The position numbers and the translations under genes are program-made. Source: Micromonosporaceae bacterium KJ-029 (GTDB taxonomy: Bacteria; Actinomycetota; Actinomycetes; Mycobacteriales; Micromonosporaceae). Taken from it: a stretch of DNA of 64,000 nt. Positions within the stretch are counted from its first letter, which is position 1. Every line of letters begins with the position of its first letter. The stretch covers positions 248,001 to 312,000 of the forward strand of contig BIFP01000021.1 of the NCBI GenBank assembly GCA_005402585.1, written 5' to 3'. Below are positions 42,393 through 50,564 of this stretch, piece after piece. The notes under the pieces are model-generated. The model saw only the letters and a list, made by a program, of their open reading frames with translations, made no database searches and had not been told where the DNA came from.

Positions 42393-43501
42393 TCGACATC
42401 GCGGGTGCGGTGGCCGTGGAGAGCATCGACGAGGCCAGCCGGGACCAGCCGGAGCCGGCCCACGCGGCGGCCGGGGTGCGCGGGGTGGCCGCGCACTACG
42501 GCGACCCGATGCGCGAGCAGCGCCGGCTGGACACCGAGGTCGGCCTGGTGGACCGGTCCCACCGGGGTGTCGTCGCGGTGCCGGGCGCGGAGCGGATCTC
42601 CTGGCTGCACACCCTCACCACCCAGCACCTGGCCCAGCTGAGCCCCGGACAGGGCACCGAACTACTGGTGCTCTCCCCGCACGGGCACGTCGAACAGCAC
42701 GCCATGGTCGCCGAGGACGGCGTCACCACCTGGCTGGACACCGAGCCGGGGGCCACCGAGGGACTGCTCTCCTACCTGGAGAAGATGCGCTTCTTCAGCC
42801 AGGTCGAGCCGCGCGACGCCACCGCCGACTACGCGCTGTTGTCGCTGGTCGGGCCGAAGGCGACCGAGGCGGTGGCCGCGCTCGACGTGACCGGGCTCGC
42901 CGAGCCGGACGTGGTCGGGCTGCCCGGCCCCAAGTTCCGCTCCGGTGAGCTGCCAGCCCGTCCGACCGCCCGCTACGACGTCAAGCCGCTGCCGGTGGGA
43001 GGGTGGGCACGGCGCGGGCCGCTCGGGGTGGACCTGCTGGTGCCCCGCGCCGCGATGGACCAGGTGGTCACCCAGCTGCGCGGCAACGGCGTGCCTCCGG
43101 TCGGGCTGTGGGCGTACGAGGCGGTGCGGGTGGCCGCCCGGCGGGCCCGGGTGGGTGTCGACACCGACCACCGGACGATCCCCGCCGAGGTGGATCTGAT
43201 CGCCCCGGCCGTACACCTGGACAAGGGGTGCTACCGGGGGCAGGAGACGGTAGCCCGGGTGCACAACATGGGCCGTCCGCCGCGCCGGCTGGTCCTGCTG
43301 CACCTGGACGGTGTGACCAGCGACCAGTTGCCGGCCGCCGGCACCCCGGTCACCCTCGACGACCGGGCGATCGGCTTCGTCGGCACCGCTGTGCACCACT
43401 ACGAGCTGGGGCAGATCGCCCTCGCCGTGGTCAAGCGGTCCGTGCCCGACGACGCCGCCCTCCGCGTCGGCGACAGCGCCGCCGCCATCGACCCGTCGTA
43501 A
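42389..43501 (+). CDS. ygfZ: Folate-binding YgfZ/GcvT-like protein
   Basis: A 370-residue protein of the YgfZ (IbaG57-like) family, which uses folate to help assemble or repair some Fe-S clusters. The family signature KGCYRGQETVARVHNMG (~277-293) with its redox Cys is intact, along with ISWLHTLTTQHLAQL (~70) and the GcvT-like barrel. ATG 42389 overlaps the Nur stop (ATGA), so the two are co-translated; a metal regulator with an Fe-S helper gene is a sensible pair. The TAA stop is the first codon of a 53-bp repeat. Confidence 0.93.
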   Translation: MIDIAGAVAVESIDEASRDQPEPAHAAAGVRGVAAHYGDPMREQRRLDTEVGLVDRSHRGVVAVPGAERISWLHTLTTQHLAQLSPGQGTELLVLSPHGHVEQHAMVAEDGVTTWLDTEPGATEGLLSYLEKMRFFSQVEPRDATADYALLSLVGPKATEAVAALDVTGLAEPDVVGLPGPKFRSGELPARPTARYDVKPLPVGGWARRGPLGVDLLVPRAAMDQVVTQLRGNGVPPVGLWAYEAVRVAARRARVGVDTDHRTIPAEVDLIAPAVHLDKGCYRGQETVARVHNMGRPPRRLVLLHLDGVTSDQLPAAGTPVTLDDRAIGFVGTAVHHYELGQIALAVVKRSVPDDAALRVGDSAAAIDPS

Positions 43502-43551
43502 GGAAGGGCCCCCTTTTAACGCCTGCGGTAGAGGAAGGGCCCCCTGTTAAC
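43499..43551. repeat. 53-bp GGGCCC palindromic repeat, copy C
   Basis: It has the same size and layout as copy A: TAAGGAAGGGCCCCC at the left, TTAACGCCTGCGG in the middle and GGGCCCCCTGTTAAC at the right. Its first three bases are the ygfZ stop codon, so it was probably inserted precisely at a gene end. Likely transcription terminator. Confidence 0.87.
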
Positions 43552-43587
43552 ACCACTGCCCTGACCGGGCGTTCTAGGATCGCCGGC

Positions 43588-44415
43588 ATGACGACAGGGA
43601 CGTTGATCACGGTTGCCCCGACCGGCGCGGAGTCGGCCAAGGCGGAGGTGCCGGCGCTGCCGGTGACCCTCGACGAGTTGCTGCTGACCGCAAAGGAGTG
43701 CGAGGCGCTGGGCGCCTCCGTGATCCACGTACACATCCGGGACGACGAGGCACGACCCACCCTCGACCAGGGTAGGCTCCGCGCGACCGTGGCGGCGTTG
43801 CGAGAGAGCACCGACCTGATCGTGCAGTTGTCCACCGGCGGCGCCGTCACCGACCCGGAGGCCGACCGGCTCGCCGTGCTGGACGCGGGGCCGGAAATGG
43901 CCTCGTGCACGATGGGCACGGTCAACTTCGGCGAGGACGTCTTCCTCAATCGCTGGGAGTTCATCGTCGACCTGCACACCCGGATGCAGGAGCGCGGCAT
44001 CGTGCCGGAGTACGAGATCTTCGACCTCGGCCACCTGACCGCGTTGCAGCGACTGCTCGGCAGGTACGGCCTGCCGCACGGCGGCCACGTCCACGTCGAC
44101 TTCGTGATGGGTGTGCCCGGCGGCATGCCGGGTACCACAGCCACCCTCGTCGCCGCCCAGCAGATGCTCCGCGACTTGCCAGAGGGCACCACGTTCTCGG
44201 CGACCGGCATCGGCCGCACCAGCATCCCGGTGATGCTCGCCTCGCTGTCCGCCGGCGGTCACCTGCGGGTCGGCATGGAGGACACGGTGACGTACGCCAA
44301 GGGCCGTCCGGTGGAATCCAACATGCAGTTGGTCGCTCGCGCGGTCGGCTTCGCCCAGCTCGCCCAGCGCCCGCCGCTGAACACCACCGAGGCCCGCGAG
44401 CTGCTCGGCCTGTAA
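43588..44415 (+). CDS. BKACE-family enzyme (3-keto-5-aminohexanoate cleavage, DUF849)
   Basis: A 275-residue TIM-barrel enzyme. BKACE proteins condense a beta-keto acid with acetyl-CoA using Zn. Visible family features are ITVAPTGAESAKAEVPALP (~7-25), ASVIHVHIRDDEARPTLD (~43-60; the HVHxR Zn-site), and GHVHVDFVMGVPGGMPGT (~168-185) with HVHVD, as well as VGMEDTVTYAKGR near 230. The beta-keto substrate is not predictable. ATG 43588 is seven bases after TAGGAT, a leaderless start. It begins 36 bases after the repeat. Lysine or carnitine breakdown are possible contexts; no lysine genes are nearby. Confidence 0.9.
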   Translation: MTTGTLITVAPTGAESAKAEVPALPVTLDELLLTAKECEALGASVIHVHIRDDEARPTLDQGRLRATVAALRESTDLIVQLSTGGAVTDPEADRLAVLDAGPEMASCTMGTVNFGEDVFLNRWEFIVDLHTRMQERGIVPEYEIFDLGHLTALQRLLGRYGLPHGGHVHVDFVMGVPGGMPGTTATLVAAQQMLRDLPEGTTFSATGIGRTSIPVMLASLSAGGHLRVGMEDTVTYAKGRPVESNMQLVARAVGFAQLAQRPPLNTTEARELLGL

Positions 44416-44509
44416 GGCTGGCCCCGCCCGACGCACCTGTACACCCGAAGGCTGATTCCCTGCTCACCCCGGCGTCGGACGGGCCGGGTGCGTCGGTACC
44501 GTCCACGTC

Positions 44510-45469
44510 GTGGGAAAGACGTACGAGGGTGGCGCGCCGCTCGCCGAGGTGGTCCGGTCCGGCTTCGTGGAGGGCATGCACCGTGGCTCGGTGGTGGTGC
44601 TCGACGCGACCGGCGCGGTGGTGGCCGCGGCGGGTGACGTGACCTCTCCGGTCTTCCCCCGCTCCTCGAACAAGCCGATGCAGGCGGTCGGGATGATCCG
44701 CGCCGGGCTGCCGCTCACCGACCCCGCCGACCTGGCCCTGGTGGCGGCCAGCCACGCCGGGGAGGAGTTCCACCTGGCCCGGGTCGGTGGGCTGCTCGCC
44801 GGTGCCGGATTCGTCGAGGAAGACCTGCACTGCCCGCCGGAGCTGCCGGTCGGCGACGAGGCGCGTACGGCGGTGCTGCGGGCCGGCGGTGGTCCCACCC
44901 GGATCCAGATGAACTGCTCCGGCAAGCACACCGGGATGCTGCTGACCTGCCGCTCCGCCGGCTGGCCGGTGGACGGGTACTGGCGACCCGAGCACCCGCT
45001 CCAGCAGCGGCTGCGGGACGCGGTCGAGGAGTTCACCGGCGAGCGGGCGGCGGCCGTCGGCGTCGACGGCTGCGGGGCCCCGGTGCTGGCCACGTCGTTG
45101 ACCGGGCTGGCCGGGGCGTACCTCCGGCTGGTCACGGCCGAGCCCGGCACCGCGCCACGCACGGTCGCCGACGCGATGCGGGCCCACCCGGAGATCGTCG
45201 GTGGTACGCAGGCCGACGACACCCGGTTGATGCGCGGCGTACCGGGGCTGCTGGCGAAGGTGGGCGCGGAGGGCGTCATCGCCACCGCCCTGCCCGGCGT
45301 CGGCGCCGTGGCCTTGAAGATCGACGACGGTGCCGGTCGTGCCCGGATGCCGGTGTTGGTCTCCGCGTTGCGCCGGCTCGCTGTCGACGCTCCGGTGCTG
45401 GAGGAGTTCGCGGAGGTACCGCTCTTCGGCGGTGGCCTCCCGGTCGGCGCGGTAAGCCCGGTCTGGTAG
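44510..45469 (+). CDS. Asparaginase II family protein (thermolabile L-asparaginase)
   Basis: A 319-residue protein of the asparaginase_II family. The visible motifs are VFPRSSNKPMQAVGM (~46-60; SSxKP), ASHAGEEFHLARV (~75-87), NCSGKHTGML (~133-142; SGKH catalytic segment) and VDGCGAPVLA (~183-192). It hydrolyses L-asparagine to aspartate and ammonia, likely cytoplasmic. GTG 44510 follows TACCGT by seven bases, a leaderless pattern. It lies 94 bases after the BKACE gene and ends in a strong terminator shared with the converging hydrolase gene. Confidence 0.9.
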   Translation: MGKTYEGGAPLAEVVRSGFVEGMHRGSVVVLDATGAVVAAAGDVTSPVFPRSSNKPMQAVGMIRAGLPLTDPADLALVAASHAGEEFHLARVGGLLAGAGFVEEDLHCPPELPVGDEARTAVLRAGGGPTRIQMNCSGKHTGMLLTCRSAGWPVDGYWRPEHPLQQRLRDAVEEFTGERAAAVGVDGCGAPVLATSLTGLAGAYLRLVTAEPGTAPRTVADAMRAHPEIVGGTQADDTRLMRGVPGLLAKVGAEGVIATALPGVGAVALKIDDGAGRARMPVLVSALRRLAVDAPVLEEFAEVPLFGGGLPVGAVSPVW

Positions 45470-45473
45470 CCCG

Positions 45474-45506
45474 GGTTTCTGGTGCCCGGACCGGGCACCA
45501 GAAACC
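45474..45506. terminator. Bidirectional terminator
   Basis: GGTTTCTGGTGCCCGG (45474-45489) and its exact complement (45491-45506) are separated by a single base, forming a near-perfect hairpin between the convergent asparaginase and alpha/beta hydrolase genes. Confidence 0.92.
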
Positions 45507-45512
45507 GGGGTG

Positions 45513-46310
45513 TCAGGGCAGGAAGTCGAGCAGCGCGGCGTTGACCGGGGCCGGGCGCTCCAACGGCAGCAGGTGGGCGGCGTCCGGTACGTCGGGCAGC
45601 CGTACCGCCCGTGGTGCCTCGGCCGCGATGCGGTCGGCCAGCTGCCGGATGTCGGGCACGTCGGCGGCGCCGGCGGCGACCAGCACGGGCATGCCCAGCT
45701 CACCGAGCCGGTCGACGGCCGGCGGGTCCAGCTCGGCGACATCCACCGCGCTGAGCGCCAGCTCGGCGGCGAGCGCGCGTTCGTCCATCGTGGTGGCGAA
45801 CGCGATCAGCTGCGGGTCAACGTCCTCCGGGCTGCGTTCCGGGCCGACCACCCAGAACCGCACCTCGCCCGCGGCGGTGGCGGCGAAGTCCTCCGGGTCG
45901 ACCTCGCCCACCAGGGTTTCCCACAGGTCGTTGGTCTGCTCGGACCACTCGTGGCCGGAGACGGCGGTGCCGAGCAGGGCGAGCGCGCTCACCCGATCCG
46001 GGTGGGCCAGCGCGGTGTCGATCGCCACCGCCCCACCGAACGAGCACCCGACCAGGGCGGCACGGGCCAGGCCGAGCGCGTCCAGCAGGCCGGCGACGTC
46101 GTGGTGGTGGGCGAAGGGAGCGGGCGGCAGCTCGGAGTCGCCGTAGCCGCGCAGATCCAGGGCGATCACCCGATGCCGGGTGGCGAGCGCGGCGATCTGC
46201 TCCCGCCACATCCGGCGGTCGGCGATGCCGGCATGGAGCAGGACGACCGGGGATCCGGTGCCGGCCTCGTCGTACGCCAGCGGGGCGCCATTTACTTCGA
46301 TCTTGTTCAC
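45513..46310 (-). CDS. Alpha/beta hydrolase
   Basis: A 265-residue hydrolase. The nucleophile elbow is GCSFGG (~87-92) with Ser, the oxyanion strand is VVLLHAGIADRRMW (~22-35), and the catalytic His is in DAAHLLPLE near the C-terminus; the acid is likely in AGAADVPDI. It is similar to 3-oxoadipate enol-lactonase-like hydrolases, but there is no pcaD context. GTG 46310 follows TACCGT by six bases. It is divergent from the XRE regulator operon. Confidence 0.88.
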   Translation of the reverse strand: MNKIEVNGAPLAYDEAGTGSPVVLLHAGIADRRMWREQIAALATRHRVIALDLRGYGDSELPPAPFAHHHDVAGLLDALGLARAALVGCSFGGAVAIDTALAHPDRVSALALLGTAVSGHEWSEQTNDLWETLVGEVDPEDFAATAAGEVRFWVVGPERSPEDVDPQLIAFATTMDERALAAELALSAVDVAELDPPAVDRLGELGMPVLVAAGAADVPDIRQLADRIAAEAPRAVRLPDVPDAAHLLPLERPAPVNAALLDFLP

Positions 46311-46363
46311 CGCAGGACGGTACGACTCGGTACGAGTGGCGCGCAACCGGACGTTGAGACGCT

Positions 46364-46414
46364 GCTAACTTCGGCTAGCGATCCGCTTGCAGCTGCTAGC
46401 GGGCCGAGCTAGCG
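46364..46414. promoter_or_regulatory. GCTAGC repeat array upstream of the XRE-hbhA operon
   Basis: GCTAGC occurs at 46374, 46395 and 46408, with a related GCTAAC at 46364, within 51 bases. The last copy overlaps a TAGCGT hexamer (46410-46415) six bases before the ATG at 46422. Repeats covering the -10 suggest a repressor site, most simply autoregulation by the XRE protein encoded next. Confidence 0.55.
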
Positions 46415-46421
46415 TTGAGTT

Positions 46422-47129
46422 ATGGCCACTCCCAAGGACCTTCCCGACGTCGGCGGGTTCATTCGTGATCTGCGGCGAAACGCGAAGATCTCGCTGCGGC
46501 AGCTCGCCCAGCAGGCCGGGGTCAGCAATCCCTACCTCAGTCAGATCGAGCGCGGCCTGCGCCGGCCCAGCGCCGAGGTGCTCCAGCAGCTCGCCAGCGC
46601 GCTACGGGTCTCCACCCCGGCGATGTACCTGCGGGCCGGGCTGCTCGACGACAAGGAGGGGCAGGGTGTGCTGGCGGCGATCGCGGTCGACCCGGACCTG
46701 ACGATGGCCCAGAAGCAGTCCCTCACCCAGATCTACGAGACGTTCCGCCGGGAGAACGCCCGGCTCGCCGAGGCGACCGCCGCCGCTGCCAACGCCGCGA
46801 GCGAGGCCGCCGCCGCAGGTGAGGCCGCCGCCGGTGCGGGCACCGCCACCGGCGCTGTTACCGACGCCACCGCACCGGGCGTCACCACGCCCGAGACCGT
46901 CACCACGCCCGAGACCGTCACCACGCCCGAGACTGTCACCGCCCCCGAGACGGCCACCCTGGCCGCGACCGGGCCCACCACCGCAGAGGGCTCACCGACC
47001 GAGGCCGTCCTCGAGTCGGTCGCCGTGACCGAGGCGGGTGCGGCCGCCGCGCCGACCCGCACCCCTGCCAGGAAGGCCGCCCGCAAGGTGGGCCGCGAGG
47101 CCGCCGCTGCCGAAGAGGAGAAGTCATGA
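46422..47129 (+). CDS. XRE-family regulator with repetitive C-terminal tail (Rv0474-like)
   Basis: A 235-residue protein. The first ~75 residues form an XRE helix-turn-helix (LRQLAQQAGVSNPYLSQIER, ~26-45, then RPSAEVLQQLASAL). A helical region follows (DLTMAQKQSLTQIYETFRRE), then an Ala-rich coil. Residues ~145-175 are a low-complexity tail with three to four copies of the hexapeptide TTPETV, encoded by 18-bp tandem repeats at about 46879-46940. The tail ends in basic AARKVGREAA. Position and domain match mycobacterial Rv0474 upstream of hbhA. The start is leaderless (TAGCGT-N6-ATG). Its stop overlaps the HbhA ATG. Confidence 0.88.
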   Translation: MATPKDLPDVGGFIRDLRRNAKISLRQLAQQAGVSNPYLSQIERGLRRPSAEVLQQLASALRVSTPAMYLRAGLLDDKEGQGVLAAIAVDPDLTMAQKQSLTQIYETFRRENARLAEATAAAANAASEAAAAGEAAAGAGTATGAVTDATAPGVTTPETVTTPETVTTPETVTAPETATLAATGPTTAEGSPTEAVLESVAVTEAGAAAAPTRTPARKAARKVGREAAAAEEEKS

Positions 47130-47893
47130 CCCAGCCGAAGACCAACCGCATTCCCGCTCCGATCTACGCCGCTGCCGGCGCCGGCGATCTTGCCCTGCGG
47201 CAGCTGCGCAAACTGCCCACCGTGGTCGGTGGGCTGCGCGACCGGGTGGTTGCCGACGGTGGCGGCAAGGCCGGCATCACCGGCGCCGAGCTGCGCCAGA
47301 AGGCCAACGAGACGCTGCGCAACGCCAGGCTGACCGCCGAGTCGCTGCGGCAGAAGGCCGCACCGGCCGCCGACCTGAACCGGCTTCGCGAGGCCGCCGA
47401 CCTGACGAAGCTCCGCGAGACGGCCGACTTCAACCGGCTCCGCGAGGCGGCGGACCTGGACCGGCTGCGCGAGGTGGCGACCCGCAACGCCGCCGTGGTC
47501 GTCGCCGGTGCCCAGGCCGCCCAGGAGCGGGCGGTGGCCGCGTACGGTGCGCTGGTCGCGCACGGTGAGCGGGTGGTCGGCGCGGGCGTGGTCGGCGCCG
47601 CCGACACGGTGAACGCCGACATCGAAACCACCGACGCCACGCTGGCACCCGCCGAGATCGCCGCGCCGGCCACCGAGGCCGAGCCGGTCGCGGAGGCCGA
47701 GCCGGTCGCCGCCAAGCCGGCCGCGACGCCGAGCCCGGCCGAGGTTGCCGAGATCGCGGAGGCCAAGCCGGCTGCCGCGAAGAAGGCCACCCGCGCCAAG
47801 GTGACCACCCGGAAGGCCGCGGCCGAGCAGCCGGCGACTCCGTCGGCGAAGCTGCCGCGCACCACCAAGCGGAGCCGTCCGGCCGCCGAGTGA
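47126..47893 (+). CDS. HbhA-like surface adhesin/lipid-droplet protein
   Basis: A 255-residue protein matching heparin-binding hemagglutinin in layout: N-terminal IPAPIYAAAGAGDLALRQLRKLP (~9-31), a central helical coiled coil and a Lys/Ala/Pro-rich C-terminus (AAAKKATRAKVTTRKAAAE). Between ~85 and ~122 there are four nine-residue units of the type DLNRLREAA, DLTKLRETA, DFNRLREAA, DLDRLREVA. In mycobacteria HbhA binds heparan sulfate and lipid bodies; free-living relatives lack that host role, so a cell-envelope or lipid-storage function is likelier. The ATGA overlap couples it to the XRE gene. Confidence 0.85.
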   Translation: MTQPKTNRIPAPIYAAAGAGDLALRQLRKLPTVVGGLRDRVVADGGGKAGITGAELRQKANETLRNARLTAESLRQKAAPAADLNRLREAADLTKLRETADFNRLREAADLDRLREVATRNAAVVVAGAQAAQERAVAAYGALVAHGERVVGAGVVGAADTVNADIETTDATLAPAEIAAPATEAEPVAEAEPVAAKPAATPSPAEVAEIAEAKPAAAKKATRAKVTTRKAAAEQPATPSAKLPRTTKRSRPAAE

Positions 47894-47996
47894 CCTGGAC
47901 CGGCCGCCCCCTGTTGGCGGTCTCCGGCGAAGTGCCGGCGATCCCGGCCACCATCCTGTCGGACGGATCCGGGGTCGCCGGCATAAGCTTGCCGTC

Positions 47997-48311
47997 ATGG
48001 CCAACGCCGCGCCGATCTTCGCCTTCGACGTCCGCTACGTGATCGAACTGATTCTGTTCGTCTTCGCGCTGGTCTTGCAGGGGGTGGCCCTGGTGCACGC
48101 CATCACGCAGCGCTCCGACGCCTTCCCCGCCATCGGCACCCTGCCGAAGGGCGGCTGGATCGCCATCCTCGGGGTCACTCTGCTGCTGACCCTGCTCACC
48201 CGCAGCACGCTCAGCATTTTCGGGCTGATCGGCGTCGCGGCGGCTCTCATCTACCTGCTCGACGTCCGGGTCGGGCTGCGCGAACTGGGCGACGGCAGAG
48301 GGTCCTGGTGA
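47997..48311 (+). CDS. DUF2516 membrane protein
   Basis: A 104-residue protein with three helices: FDVRYVIELILFVFALVLQG (~10-29), GGWIAILGVTLLLTLLT (~59-75) and LSIFGLIGVAAALIYLLDV (~79-97). It matches DUF2516 and Rv0476, which follows hbhA in mycobacteria. ATG 47997 follows TAAGCT by seven bases, so it has its own leaderless promoter within the operon. Its stop overlaps the next gene (GTGA). Function unknown. Confidence 0.88.
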   Translation: MANAAPIFAFDVRYVIELILFVFALVLQGVALVHAITQRSDAFPAIGTLPKGGWIAILGVTLLLTLLTRSTLSIFGLIGVAAALIYLLDVRVGLRELGDGRGSW

Positions 48312-49195
48312 GGGCCTTCCGCTGGCCACCACCACCGGACGGCGGACCTCGCACCTGGGGCCCCGGCCCGGGCGGGCCACGCAGCGGCCGACCGCCGCTA
48401 CCCGAGCCGGAGACCGAGCTGGTCGCCACGCCGCACGGGGTACGCCTGGAGCGGCTGGTGACCGGCACCGGTGATCCGGTCACCGTGTTCGCCCACGGGC
48501 TGGGCAACGGCATCGCCACCACCCGACCCTTCGGCAGCGGCGTCACCGGCCGCAAGGTCTTCTTCCAGTTCCGTGGCCACGGCCGCTCCGACGCGCCCGA
48601 CGGCTCGTGGAGTTATCTGGATCTCGCCCGTGACCTGCGGGCGATCGCGGATCTCGCCGGCGCGACCCGGGCCTTCGGGGCCAGCCTCGGCGCGGGCGCG
48701 CTGTGCCGCCTGCTCGTCGAGAGCCCGGACCGCTTCGAGCGGCTCGTCTTCTTCCTGCCCGCCGCCCTCGACCGGCCGCGGGGGCCGGTCGCCCGGGCGC
48801 GGCTGTCCGAACTGTTGGACGCGGTGGAGAGTGGGGACGCCTCGGCGGTGGCCGAGGTCGTCTCGGCCGAGCTGCCGCCGGCCGTACGCAACACTCCGGC
48901 CGGGTGGGCGTACCTGCGGCAGCGGCTGGATCACCTGCTGCGTGACGGGCTCGCCGCCGGGTTGGCCGACCTGCCCGAGCAGGCGCCGCTGGCCGATGCC
49001 GGGCCGCTCGCCGCGGTGACGGCGTCGGCCCTGGTCATCGCCGCCGAAGGCGACGACCTGCACCCGGTCGAGGTCGCCGAGCAACTCGCCGCCGCGTTGC
49101 CCCGGGCGACCCTGCACCGGTACGCCCGCCCCGGTGTGCTGTGGACGGAACGCGCCGACCTGCGTGGGCGGATCTCCGACTTCCTCAACGGGTAG
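48308..49195 (+). CDS. Alpha/beta hydrolase
   Basis: A 295-residue hydrolase. An N-terminal Pro/Gly-rich tail (1-35) precedes the fold: VTVFAHGLGNGIATTRPFG (~58-76; HG oxyanion region), FQFRGHGRSDAP, GASLGAGALCRLL (~122-134; Ser nucleophile), VIAAEGDDLHPVE (~240; acid Asp) and a C-terminal region where the catalytic His would be expected, although YARPGVLW lacks an obvious His nearby; LHRYARP has one. The substrate is unknown. GTG 48308 overlaps the DUF2516 stop. Confidence 0.8.
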   Translation: MRAFRWPPPPDGGPRTWGPGPGGPRSGRPPLPEPETELVATPHGVRLERLVTGTGDPVTVFAHGLGNGIATTRPFGSGVTGRKVFFQFRGHGRSDAPDGSWSYLDLARDLRAIADLAGATRAFGASLGAGALCRLLVESPDRFERLVFFLPAALDRPRGPVARARLSELLDAVESGDASAVAEVVSAELPPAVRNTPAGWAYLRQRLDHLLRDGLAAGLADLPEQAPLADAGPLAAVTASALVIAAEGDDLHPVEVAEQLAAALPRATLHRYARPGVLWTERADLRGRISDFLNG

Positions 49196-49206
49196 CCTGC
49201 CCTGTC

Positions 49207-49944
49207 ATGGGCGTCACACACCACGGCCGTACGCACCGCCTCGACCTGGCCGACCCGACCCTGCGCGAGTGGGAGTGCACGGTCCTGCACAGCGATCCCG
49301 AGCAGGGCATCGTGCTGGACCGCTCGGCGTTCTACCCGGGCGGCGGCGGTCAGCCGCCGGACCACGGCGTACTGCTGTGGCAGGGGGTGCAGACGCGGGT
49401 CGTCGGCACCCGGAAGGCCGACGATCTGTGGTTGATCCCCGCCGAGGGTGATCCGCTGCCGCCGGCCGGCACCACGGTCACCGGCGCAGTCGAGGACGAG
49501 CGGCGGACCCGGCTGATGCGTACCCACTCCGGGCTGCACGTGCTCTGCGGGGTGGTGTTCCGCGACTTCGGCGCGTTGGTCACCGGCGGCAACATGGAGC
49601 CCGGCGAGGCCAGGATGGACTTCAACCTGCCCGAGGTGCCGGCCGACTTCAAGACCCGGATCGAGGAACTGGTCAACGCCGAGGTGACCGCCGACCGGTC
49701 GGTCGCCACGCGGGTGCTGCCGCGCGCGGAGGCGCTGGCCCTGCCGGACATCATCCGTACCCAGTCGAACCTGATCCCGCCAGACGAGGCGGAGGTCCGC
49801 ATCGTCGACATCGTCGGGCTGGACGTGCAGGCCGACGGGGGGACGCACGTCGCGTCGACCGCGCAAATCGGCAAGGTGCGGGTGGTCAAGGTGGAGAGCA
49901 AGGGACGCGCCAACCGCCGGGTTCGCATCCGCCTCGCCGACTGA
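49207..49944 (+). CDS. Alanyl-tRNA editing protein, AlaX type
   Basis: A 245-residue trans-editing protein that hydrolyses Ser- or Gly-mischarged tRNA-Ala. Motifs are SAFYPGGGGQPPDHG (~37-51), TRLMRTHSGLHVLCGVVF (~98-115; HxxxH Zn pair) and ADGGTHVASTAQIG (~207-220). The usual CGGTH is DGGTH here, so the third Zn ligand is Asp or absent, a common variation. ATG 49207 follows TAGCCT by eight bases; that hexamer includes the TAG stop of the preceding gene. It converges with the CGNR gene, two bases apart. Confidence 0.88.
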   Translation: MGVTHHGRTHRLDLADPTLREWECTVLHSDPEQGIVLDRSAFYPGGGGQPPDHGVLLWQGVQTRVVGTRKADDLWLIPAEGDPLPPAGTTVTGAVEDERRTRLMRTHSGLHVLCGVVFRDFGALVTGGNMEPGEARMDFNLPEVPADFKTRIEELVNAEVTADRSVATRVLPRAEALALPDIIRTQSNLIPPDEAEVRIVDIVGLDVQADGGTHVASTAQIGKVRVVKVESKGRANRRVRIRLAD

Positions 49945-49946
49945 CC

Positions 49947-50564
49947 TCAGTCGCCGCCGGTTGCCTCCCGGCGGGCGCGGATGGCGCGTACCTTCTGCCG
50001 GTTGCCGCATCGTTCCATCGAGCACCAGCGGCGCCGGCCGGGTCGCGAGGTGTCCGCGAAGACCAGGTAGCAGTTGTCCGACCCACACTCGCGGATCCGG
50101 TCGGCGTACGGGCCGGAGAAGAGGTCGACGGCGTCGCGGGCGATGGTGGCGAGCGCCTGGGTGCCGGTCGCCGGCAGCACCCATGAGTGCGCGATGCCGG
50201 CCGGACCGGCGGTCAGGCGCGGCACGAGCGGCGCGGGCGCGGCGAGTTCGTTGACCGTCGCGAGGTCGGCGGCCGGAGCGGGCTGGCCGACGGCCCGGGC
50301 ACGGGCGAACCGCCAGAGCGCGTCGCGCAGCCGCCGGGCAGTGGCCAACTCGTCCGCGCTCACGGTGACCTGGGCCGGGTCGAGCCGTAGCCGGGACCTG
50401 GCGAGCCAGGCCGCCAGGTCGCCGGGTTGGTGCAGAACGTCCCAGCGGGCCAGTTCGCCCGGGCCGCCGGCGGTGAGGAACTCCAGGCAGAGCGCGCCGG
50501 GGTCGAAGACGAACCGGGTCCCGTCATGGGAGACCAGGGTGAGTCCGGTTGCCTCGATCGCCAT
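49947..50564 (-). CDS. CGNR zinc-finger transcriptional regulator (ABATE domain)
   Basis: A 205-residue protein with an N-terminal ABATE stress-induced domain (about 15-150; FDPGALCLEFL, RLRDALWRFARARA) and a C-terminal CGNR zinc finger: IRECGSDNCYLVFADTSRPG (~158-177) and RRWCSMERCGNRQKVRAIR (~180-198) with four cysteines. Such proteins are actinobacterial DNA-binding regulators. Its ATG at 50564 lies six bases after TATAGT, and the -10 is inside the inverted repeat 50565-50585. This makes autoregulation likely. It is divergent from the VOC gene. Confidence 0.9.
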   Translation of the reverse strand: MAIEATGLTLVSHDGTRFVFDPGALCLEFLTAGGPGELARWDVLHQPGDLAAWLARSRLRLDPAQVTVSADELATARRLRDALWRFARARAVGQPAPAADLATVNELAAPAPLVPRLTAGPAGIAHSWVLPATGTQALATIARDAVDLFSGPYADRIRECGSDNCYLVFADTSRPGRRRWCSMERCGNRQKVRAIRARREATGGD

